Below the pieces are notes generated by a model. The model did no database searches. It saw only the letters and a list, made by a program, of their open reading frames with translations, and was not told the DNA's origin. The translations under genes were made by a program, and so were the position numbers. This document shows positions 41,621 through 47,428 of a stretch of DNA of 47,428 bases, piece by piece. Origin of the DNA: Candidatus Heimdallarchaeota archaeon (GTDB lineage Archaea > Asgardarchaeota > Heimdallarchaeia > Heimdallarchaeales > Heimdallarchaeaceae); assembly GCA_021399395.1 (NCBI GenBank), contig JAAFKJ010000005.1:1-47428 (forward strand), read 5' to 3'. Position 1 is the stretch's first letter. Each line of letters starts with the position of its first letter.

Positions 41621-41649
41621 TATAAATATATGTAATCAAATAGATTACA
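41621..41649 (+). promoter_or_regulatory. ZnP-f promoter: TATA box and operator
   Basis: TATAAATA (41621-41628) is followed by TGTAATC-N5-GATTACA (41631-41649), a perfect 7-bp inverted repeat that also fits TGTA-N11-TACA. The predicted transcription start (about 41651) is at its edge. AAAGGAG at 41658-41664 is the ribosome site for the ATG at 41673. Confidence 0.6.
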
Positions 41650-41672
41650 CAAGAAAAAAAGGAGTGTATAAT

Positions 41673-42119
41673 ATGCCTGATGTAAAAGATGCAGAAAAAA
41701 CACAAATCAAGTATATAGCTAAAAGATATGTTCAAGATTTAGCTAACGCTCCAATGAGTGAGGGACTTACTATCTATAGTAAAACAATAGATAAAATTTT
41801 TCTACGATCTGCAAGATGGAAAATATGTCTTCAATGTGGAATCATCAATAAAAGAGAAATTCTCAGTGAGAGTAATCATAGTTGTTCATCCACGTTAGGT
41901 AATTTACCTGTGATTATTCAGACAAGTTGGGTAAAATTGAAAGAGTTTTTCCTTACTGATGAATATATCAAATTACTTGATTCAGCTGGAATAGAGCCCA
42001 TTTCTGTCCGACCTACTCCCGTCATTACCACTGTTGAGGAATCAGCAGAAGTTCCCGCTGCAGTTCCAGAAAAAGCTTCTGTAAAAGCTGGTCGAGAAGG
42101 TTCTGATTCAGAGAGTTAG
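41673..42119 (+). CDS. ZnP-f: small zinc-ribbon-like protein of the local family
   Basis: 148 residues from the ATG at 41673, chosen for its AAAGGAG ribosome site and alignment with the family MPDI start. The frame extends to an ATG at 41604, which lies upstream of the predicted transcription start. MPDVKDAEKTQIKYIAKRY, LRSARWKICLQCG (Cys52, Cys55), NHSC (His69, Cys71), QTSWVKLKEFFLTDEYIKLL. It has a long Ala/Val/Glu/Pro-rich tail. It is the only plus-strand member, 53 bp upstream of the 322-aa beta-helix gene. Confidence 0.82.
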   Translation: MPDVKDAEKTQIKYIAKRYVQDLANAPMSEGLTIYSKTIDKIFLRSARWKICLQCGIINKREILSESNHSCSSTLGNLPVIIQTSWVKLKEFFLTDEYIKLLDSAGIEPISVRPTPVITTVEESAEVPAAVPEKASVKAGREGSDSES

Positions 42120-42172
42120 GACGCACATATTTTTTAGCTAAATTTATTAAATACCTTTGAATCTACTAAAAC

Positions 42173-43141
42173 ATGGCAGTTTTAAATAAGAAGAAAGTAT
42201 TCACGATAATCTTGAGTCTAATTTTCTGCTATTCTTTGATTATGACGGAGAATGTTGCATTTGCAGAAATTGAACAAACATCGAACCTCAGGTTTTCCAT
42301 GACAGAGTCTTTCCCCATATTCATTAATTCTAATGATGATTTTGTCGTCCTAGGTTTTTCAGGAAATGGATCTTCTTCAAACCCATACACTATCGAAAAC
42401 TTACGAGTCGTTTCAACAGGTGAATTAGATTCAGCTATTGTAGTGGGTGGTACAGATGTTCATTTTGTTATTCAAAATTGTGAAATAGTATCCAAACATA
42501 TCGGGATCTACATTCAAGATACAGTAGCTGTTGGAACTGCAAAGATAGTTAACAACACAATAACATGTAGTACCACCAATGGGGGAGGAATTGGAGTAGG
42601 TGCTGATCAAGTATTGATTGAAAATAACACCATCTCAGGATTTATGCAAGGGATTCATGTAAACTTAGCTGATGACACTACTATCAAAGGTAATAACATA
42701 TTGCTAAGTTATTATCAAGGGATCAATATACGTTATTCCAGTTTCAACACCATAACTGACAATGACATTCGCAACAGTAATCAACACGGACTAGCCATTG
42801 TTGGAGACACAAGTTCGTATAACTTGATTTACAATAACATCTTTGTTAATAATTCCAATAAACCAACTTATGAAATCGATGGTGGCGTCGTTACTGGAGA
42901 CACAGGCAGTCAAGGATATGATGGAGGAAGCAACAACCAATGGTATGAAACTTTACATCAACAAGGCAATTCATGGGATGATTATAATGGAGAAGGAAAC
43001 TATGATATAGATGGTTCTGCAGAATCTTTTGATCAATATCCACAGAAATACACTACTAACACAGATGAAAGTAATTTATTGTTTTTTGCAAGCATTCTAG
43101 CTATTGTTGGTTTAACAGCGCTGTTTATCAAAAGAAAATAG
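42173..43141 (+). CDS. NosD-like parallel beta-helix surface protein, 322 aa
   Basis: A signal peptide (about residues 8-30) is followed by the opening motif NDDFVVLGFSGNG, then NPYTIENLRV. Beta-helix coils with Asn ladders follow (KIVNNTITCS, IENNTISGF, IKGNNILLS, YNNIFVNNS). The end is a membrane span plus IKRK. Both ends are shared with the other two beta-helix proteins. It probably forms one transcript with ZnP-f upstream. A hairpin-plus-T terminator follows. Likely a surface-exposed, membrane-anchored adhesin or glycan-interacting protein; function unproven. Confidence 0.86.
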   Translation: MAVLNKKKVFTIILSLIFCYSLIMTENVAFAEIEQTSNLRFSMTESFPIFINSNDDFVVLGFSGNGSSSNPYTIENLRVVSTGELDSAIVVGGTDVHFVIQNCEIVSKHIGIYIQDTVAVGTAKIVNNTITCSTTNGGGIGVGADQVLIENNTISGFMQGIHVNLADDTTIKGNNILLSYYQGINIRYSSFNTITDNDIRNSNQHGLAIVGDTSSYNLIYNNIFVNNSNKPTYEIDGGVVTGDTGSQGYDGGSNNQWYETLHQQGNSWDDYNGEGNYDIDGSAESFDQYPQKYTTNTDESNLLFFASILAIVGLTALFIKRK

Positions 43142-43148
43142 CCTTATC

Positions 43149-43172
43149 GAGGAAAAATTCCTCTTCTTTTTC
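43149..43172 (+). terminator. Hairpin-T terminator after the 322-aa beta-helix gene
   Basis: GAGGAA-AAA-TTCCTC, a perfect 6-bp stem, is followed by a pyrimidine/T-rich run. It begins 7 nt after the stop and looks like a bacterial-style intrinsic terminator. Confidence 0.6.
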
Positions 43173-43214
43173 AAATCCACTTCTCATAGTCACAAGTATT
43201 GTGTTCTTGATGGT

Positions 43215-43457
43215 CTAAAGTTCTAATTTTCTACCCAATTCTTCATCCGATGGCTCAATTAAGATAGAACCATCTGAGAATACAATTGTTGGAACTCGCC
43301 ATTTTCCACCGTTTAATTCTGCTGCTCTCTTCTTTGCTTCTTCATCGGAGTCTATATCTATCCATTTGCAAGGAATTTTGTTTTCTTTTAATAGTTTCTT
43401 TGACCTTACACAATCTCCACACCACTCTGTACCATAAATTACTTCAATCTCTATCAT
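43215..43457 (-). CDS. Glutaredoxin-like thiol-disulfide protein, 80 aa
   Basis: From ATG 43457 the product starts MIEIEVIYGTEWCGDCVRSK, with a CxxC redox pair at residues 13-16. WRVPTIVFSDGSIL follows, with the cis-Pro loop and SDGS block of glutaredoxins/mycoredoxins. The size is right for a free-standing glutaredoxin. It reduces disulfides or glutathione-like mixed disulfides; the thiol used by this archaeon is unknown. An ATG 63 bp upstream is in frame, but a TATA-like CTTTAAATT places the transcript start close to 43457. Confidence 0.88.
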   Translation of the reverse strand: MIEIEVIYGTEWCGDCVRSKKLLKENKIPCKWIDIDSDEEAKKRAAELNGGKWRVPTIVFSDGSILIEPSDEELGRKLEL

Positions 43458-43590
43458 TATTTCTTTAAATATAGCTTCTAAATTTAAAGATATTGTACTG
43501 TAAAATGGATTCTTGCACAAGTAATTACTTTTTTATATATCTCCTATCACGCTTTTTTAGCATTTAAAATATATTTGGAGAGGTTCTTCA

Positions 43591-45225
43591 GTGTCTGAAA
43601 ATATAATAAAAGCCTTAGAATTAGAAGAAATCCCCTTTGAGGAAATTCGCTCAATTCAAGGAGAAATAATAATAACTGATTCCTATCCTAGTTATCTTGT
43701 TGATGAATCTAAAATTAGTGGTGGAAAAGCTGAATGGTTGTTCTTCCCAAACACAGAACAAGAGATATCCACCATAATTAAGAAAATGAGAGAAGAAAAG
43801 CAAAAGATCACTATTTCTGCAGCTCGAACCGGAATTGTAGGAAGCGCTGTTCCATTTGGAGGAGCCGTCATAGCTTTGGAGAAAATGGATAAGATAATTG
43901 GTATTGGTTTAGATGAAGATGAAAAGAGATGGTTTGTACGTGTCCAACCTGCAATCTCTTTGAACGAGATAAATGATTTTGTAAAGACTAAGAAATTCAT
44001 TGTAAGTCAAAGCATTCCAAAAGAGGAAAATTATGTTCAACAATTCTGCGAGGATTGTGCATATCATTATCCTGTTGATCCAACTGAGATGACAGCATCG
44101 ATTGGAGGAACAATCGGTGCTAATGCTTCAGGAGCGCGCACGTTCAAATATGGGGCAACTAGAGATTGGATAAAACGATTAAGAGTCATTCTTGCAACAG
44201 GAGAAGTACTGGAAATCCCACGTGGAAAGTATAAGGCTAAGGATGGCAGGTTCATAATTCAATCTGGAGGTAAAGATCACATCATTGAAATTCCTAACTA
44301 TGAAATGCCCATAGCTAAAAATGCTGCAGGTTTATTTGCTGAACCAGACATGGATCTCATTGATCTCTTTATAGGTTCTGAAGGAATTTTCGGTGTTATT
44401 ACTGAAGCTGACATCTGGATAAAAGAATATAATCCACACATGTCCAATGTAGCATTTTTTGTTAACGAAAAGGATGCAATTAACTTCGTCAAAAAAATTC
44501 GTTCAAGTGAAAAACTTAAACCTGATTTCATTGAGTATTTTGATAATAATGCATTAACACTGTTAAGAAACAAACAAAAGGAAGATCCAAAATTTGTTAA
44601 TATGCCACCTATTAGAGAGGATATTAAAACTGCTATTTCTTTCGATGTATTCTATTCTGAAGAGTATTTAGTAGACTATTTCACAGAAATAGAACAAATA
44701 TTAAAGGAGAGTAACTCTTCTCTTGAAGACACATGGAGCGCTTATGAGGAAAGAGAAATTGATCGTTTTAAGCATTTCAGACATGCTGTTCCAGAGATTG
44801 TAAATAATATAATTGCTGATAGGAAGAAGCAATATCCGTCTATACACAAACTAGGTACTGATATGTCAGTTGAAGATCAACATTTAGCTGATATGATGGA
44901 ATTTTACCATGCTACGTTAACAGAAGCAGGTTTAGAATATGTGGTATGGGGGCATATAGGAGACAATCACGTTCATGTCAACATACTCCCAAGAGACATG
45001 AATGATTTAGAATTAGGTAAGCAGCTTTACAAGAAATTTGCCAAGAAAGCTGTTGAATTTGGTGGTTCTGTTTCAGCTGAGCATGGTATTGGTAAAATTA
45101 AACACGAATACCTCGAAATCATGTATGGTGTTGAAGGAGTAAATCAAATGCGGGCAGTTAAAAATAGTTTAGACCCAGACAATGTTTTCAATGCAGGAAA
45201 TATATTTGTGGAGGAGAAATCATAA
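43591..45225 (+). CDS. FAD-binding D-lactate dehydrogenase/glycolate oxidase GlcD-like subunit of an Etf complex
   Basis: 544 residues. The N-terminal PCMH-type FAD domain has FPNTEQEISTII, AARTGIVGSAVPFGGAVIAL and ASIGGTIGANASGARTFKYG. The C-terminal FAD-oxidase C domain has VWGHIGDNHVHVNILPRD and SAEHGIGKIKHEYL, ending DPDNVFNAGN. It starts at GTG 43591 with GGAGAGG upstream. The stop overlaps the EtfB start by one base (TAATG). By order and partners it matches the lactate dehydrogenase subunit of electron-confurcating Lct complexes. These couple 2-hydroxyacid oxidation with NAD to ferredoxin oxidation. The exact hydroxyacid is not predictable. Confidence 0.9.
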   Translation: MSENIIKALELEEIPFEEIRSIQGEIIITDSYPSYLVDESKISGGKAEWLFFPNTEQEISTIIKKMREEKQKITISAARTGIVGSAVPFGGAVIALEKMDKIIGIGLDEDEKRWFVRVQPAISLNEINDFVKTKKFIVSQSIPKEENYVQQFCEDCAYHYPVDPTEMTASIGGTIGANASGARTFKYGATRDWIKRLRVILATGEVLEIPRGKYKAKDGRFIIQSGGKDHIIEIPNYEMPIAKNAAGLFAEPDMDLIDLFIGSEGIFGVITEADIWIKEYNPHMSNVAFFVNEKDAINFVKKIRSSEKLKPDFIEYFDNNALTLLRNKQKEDPKFVNMPPIREDIKTAISFDVFYSEEYLVDYFTEIEQILKESNSSLEDTWSAYEEREIDRFKHFRHAVPEIVNNIIADRKKQYPSIHKLGTDMSVEDQHLADMMEFYHATLTEAGLEYVVWGHIGDNHVHVNILPRDMNDLELGKQLYKKFAKKAVEFGGSVSAEHGIGKIKHEYLEIMYGVEGVNQMRAVKNSLDPDNVFNAGNIFVEEKS

Positions 45226-46028
45226 TGAAAATAGTCGTATTAGCCAAACAAGTTCCTGAGGCAGATAAAGTCGCCGTGGATCCAGAAACTGGAACTTTAA
45301 TTCGTGAAGGAGTAACTTCTATACTCAACCCTTACTGCGAATATGCTTTAGACCAAGCAGCTAAACTAAAAGTAGATTATCCTGAACTGGAAATTGAGGT
45401 TATTGCCATCAGTATGGGGCCACCTCAAGCTAAAATGGCATTACTAAGATGTTTAGAGTTAGGTGCTGATAAAGGATACCTACTTTCCGATCGCAAGTTT
45501 GCTGGTTCTGATGTGTGGGCGACTTCCACAGCAATAAAGGAAGGAGTAGCAAACCTCGTACCCGAATTTGATTTGATTTTGGCAGGAAAACAAGCTATAG
45601 ATGGTGATACTGCTCAAGTTCCTGCTGAGATTGCAGAACAACTTGGTGTTCCTCAGATAACTTATGGCGTGGATGTCAAAATCAATAACAAACGTGTTGA
45701 AGTGAAAAGAGAGGTTGAAACCGGTTACCAAATACTTTCTGCAAGAATGCCAGCATTAGTTACTATGAGTAAAGGAAACAATATTCGAAGAATTCCCTCC
45801 ATGAGAGCTGTTTTAGATGCTAGGAAGAAACCTTTAGAAGTTTTTAGTGCTGATGACTTGAATATTGATGAAGAAAAGATTGGTTTGAGTGCATCACCTA
45901 CCCAAGTTGATAAAATATTTGCTCCTCCTTCAAAGACCGGGGGAGAAATAGTTGATGGCAGTGATCCTAAGGTAGCTGCGAGGAAACTGTTCGAATATCT
46001 TAAGGTGAACGGTTTTTTGAGGATGTGA
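45225..46028 (+). CDS. etfB: Electron transfer flavoprotein beta subunit
   Basis: 267 residues: KIVVLAKQVPEADKVAVDP at the start, SILNPYCEYALDQAAKLK (the pattern seen in bifurcating-type EtfB), AISMGPPQAKMALLRCLELG, SDVWATSTA, ILAGKQAIDGDTAQVPAEIA and ITYGVDV. It binds FAD or AMP at the subunit interface and passes electrons between NADH and the EtfA flavin. It is translationally coupled to the dehydrogenase upstream and 4 bp from EtfA. Confidence 0.95.
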   Translation: MKIVVLAKQVPEADKVAVDPETGTLIREGVTSILNPYCEYALDQAAKLKVDYPELEIEVIAISMGPPQAKMALLRCLELGADKGYLLSDRKFAGSDVWATSTAIKEGVANLVPEFDLILAGKQAIDGDTAQVPAEIAEQLGVPQITYGVDVKINNKRVEVKREVETGYQILSARMPALVTMSKGNNIRRIPSMRAVLDARKKPLEVFSADDLNIDEEKIGLSASPTQVDKIFAPPSKTGGEIVDGSDPKVAARKLFEYLKVNGFLRM

Positions 46029-46032
46029 TTAT

Positions 46033-47244
46033 ATGCTAGAAGTAGATTTAGATTTATGTATTGGATGTAAAATCTGTGAAAGAGTCTGCCCATTCGGAAC
46101 TATTGTAGTTGTTCCCGAAACAAAGAAAGCTAAAGTGCTAGATGGTTGTACTCTATGTGGCACTTGTGTAAATGCGTGTCCTGAAAATGCTTTGAGTATT
46201 GAAAGAAAAGCTATTTCTGAAGAGGAAATAGCACAATTCAAGAACGTATTCATCTGGGGAGAATGGGAACGAAAAGGAGGAGAGATTAAAATCAAGAATG
46301 TTGTTCTCGAACTTCTAGGGAAAGGTAAGGATGTTGCAAATAAATTAGGAGAGTCTTTAGCAGTTATACTACCAGGAAAAGATGTCAAGCACCTCATACC
46401 AGAATTATTTCATCACGGCGCAGATACAGTTTACCTCTGCGAACACGAATTATTAGACCACTACTCTACTGACGGGTTTACCAATGTTATCGCAAGCATA
46501 ATCTCAACTGAAAAGCCTTCTGTAGTTCTTTATGGTGCCACACCAAATGGCAGAGATCTTGCTCCTCGAATTGCAGGTCGTTTAGCTTTAGGACTTACAG
46601 CTGATTGTACAGGCTTAGACATTAATAGTTCAAGACAATTAGTTCAGACTCGTCCAGCTTTTGGAGGTAATATTATGGCATCCATACTTTCACCATATAC
46701 AAGACCTCAAATGTCTACTGTACGTCCAGGTGTTTTTCCAAAACCTAAACCAGATACAAGCAAAACTGGAAAAACCCAAGAGGTTGAAGTTAACCTCAAG
46801 CCAATCAGTATTAGAACCAAAATTATTGAGGAGATTCCATCTGAAGATGAAGGAATAAATATCGAAGAAGCTAATATATTAGTCTCTGCTGGAAGAGGAA
46901 TTGGCAGCAAAGAAAATCTTGAAATGATACAAGAAATGGCAAAAGTAATTAACGGAACTGTTTCAGGATCAAGAGCTTTGGTTGATTTAGGATGGATTCC
47001 TCACCCCCAACAGGTAGGCCAATCTGGTAAAACTGTTGCTCCCACATTGTATTTTGCTCTCGGTATTTCAGGAGCCATTCAGCATCTTGTTGGTATGACA
47101 TCTTCAGATGCCGTGGTAGCGATTAACAAAGACCCTAATGCAACAATTTTCGATGTTGCTGATTTTGGGATTGTTGGAGATATAATGGAAATTATTCCCG
47201 AATTCATTCGAATTGTGAAAGAAGAGAAGGAAAAGGTCCTTTAA
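46033..47244 (+). CDS. etfA: Electron transfer flavoprotein alpha subunit fused to an N-terminal ferredoxin domain
   Basis: 403 residues. The first 60 residues form a two-cluster ferredoxin domain (CIGCKICERVCPFG and CTLCGTCVNACPENA, each CxxCxxCxxxC). Next comes an EtfA domain with VVLYGATPNGRDLAPRIAGR, ADCTGLDI, RPAFGGNIMA and the C-terminal FAD-binding VSAGRGIG, GSRALVDLGW, QVGQSGKTVAP, ALGISGAIQH and AINKDPNATIFDVADFGI. Ferredoxin-fused EtfA is typical of the LctC subunit of electron-bifurcating/confurcating lactate dehydrogenase complexes and relatives. The clusters give an entry point for ferredoxin electrons. Confidence 0.95.
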   Translation: MLEVDLDLCIGCKICERVCPFGTIVVVPETKKAKVLDGCTLCGTCVNACPENALSIERKAISEEEIAQFKNVFIWGEWERKGGEIKIKNVVLELLGKGKDVANKLGESLAVILPGKDVKHLIPELFHHGADTVYLCEHELLDHYSTDGFTNVIASIISTEKPSVVLYGATPNGRDLAPRIAGRLALGLTADCTGLDINSSRQLVQTRPAFGGNIMASILSPYTRPQMSTVRPGVFPKPKPDTSKTGKTQEVEVNLKPISIRTKIIEEIPSEDEGINIEEANILVSAGRGIGSKENLEMIQEMAKVINGTVSGSRALVDLGWIPHPQQVGQSGKTVAPTLYFALGISGAIQHLVGMTSSDAVVAINKDPNATIFDVADFGIVGDIMEIIPEFIRIVKEEKEKVL

Positions 47245-47329
47245 TTATGAAGAAAATTTGTCATGTAGTCATATTAAACTTACGAAAAATCAGCTTAAAA
47301 CATAACTGAAAGTAAGATATTACGGGAGC

Positions 47330-47337
47330 TTTTATAG
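47330..47337 (+). promoter_or_regulatory. TATA box near the right edge
   Basis: TTTTATAG predicts transcription from about 47359. The downstream sequence is clearly less AT-rich than the rest of the window and has no reading frame, consistent with the 5' part of an RNA gene cut by the edge. Confidence 0.4.
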
Positions 47338-47358
47338 GAAAAACGGCTCAAAGTAATA

Positions 47359-47428
47359 GGACTAGGGTTTACCGCTTAAGCAGCCTATGAGACCACCTCC
47401 CACTGGGGACTGTAGTCACGTTGCTTGA
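47359..47428 (+). ncRNA. Possible 5' part of a structured RNA, cut by the window edge
   Basis: The last 70 bases contain small complementary elements (GCTTAAGC, GACT-GT-AGTC, CTCCCACTGGGG) and are GC-richer than their surroundings. They follow a TATA box at the right distance. They do not match tRNA, and I could not match SRP RNA or RNase P RNA from this portion. Confidence 0.25.

Larger units (their letters stand above)
41356..41672. other. Divergent regulatory region between CC67 and ZnP-f
   Basis: This 317-bp region contains two promoters and at least three inverted repeats (41382-41404, 41428-41452, 41631-41649). A 51-codon plus-strand frame from an ATG at 41441 lies behind a plus-strand-readable TATATAAA at 41403-41410. 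It lacks a ribosome site and overlaps the palindromes, so I do not call it. Confidence 0.5.

Noticed and set aside
47359..47428. tRNA gene
   Set aside because: No T-loop consensus, acceptor pairing or anticodon arm could be drawn.

Overview
The window looks archaeal. Many genes sit behind TTTATATA-type TATA boxes about 26 nt upstream of a start, with some starts effectively leaderless. Other genes carry strong GGAGGTG or AGGTGAT ribosome sites, minus-strand genes end in long T-runs, and a RadA remnant, NosD-like beta-helix surface proteins and a VapC toxin are present. AT-richness, large TPR proteins, paired DEAD-box helicases, caspase-like secreted proteins and the ferredoxin-fused EtfA suggest an Asgard (Heimdall-like) archaeon. 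The lineage is inference, because no rRNA or lineage marker is present.

Layout. 1-2.8 kb: a KstD-like FAD oxidoreductase cut by the left edge, a free-standing E2-type acyltransferase domain and a small hypothetical. 2.9-8.9 kb: two paralogous secreted proteins with a clan-CD (caspase/CHAT-like) His-Cys pattern, the second interrupted by one in-frame TGA, a 0.95-kb non-coding stretch, and a polytopic membrane protein. 8.9-9.9 kb: a decayed patch with a radA fragment, a vapB-like frame without a start, and an intact vapC. 10.1-17.6 kb: a tightly overlapping four-gene operon, MoxR ATPase / DUF5682-like / SWIM-like / VWA. 17.7-38 kb: two DEAD-box helicases, two NosD-like proteins, a GPH transporter, hydrolase, racemase, two large TPR proteins, an AbgB-like M20 peptidase, a YHS protein, a DMT transporter and an ASST-like propeller. 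43.2-47.2 kb: a glutaredoxin-like protein and a lactate-dehydrogenase/EtfB/ferredoxin-EtfA operon resembling the electron-confurcating Lct complex.

The most unusual content is a family of six small paralogous proteins, called ZnP-a to ZnP-f here. In all six a CxxC falls at residues 52-55 without gaps, followed by HxC and a TSW-x-x-L-x-x-FF block. All three NosD-like genes lie directly downstream of a ZnP gene on the same strand (with one extra small gene in one case). Between 39.2 and 41.4 kb, among the ZnP genes, are six microprotein genes of 47-67 codons: three single-membrane-span proteins with near-perfect Shine-Dalgarno sites and three short helical proteins, in two similar modules. Most promoters in this set carry an inverted repeat just downstream of the TATA box in which two short arms are separated by 11 bp (roughly TATGTN-N11-NACATA). 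I infer an undescribed, self-regulating system of ZnP proteins, microproteins and surface beta-helix proteins. Its function is not visible in the sequence.
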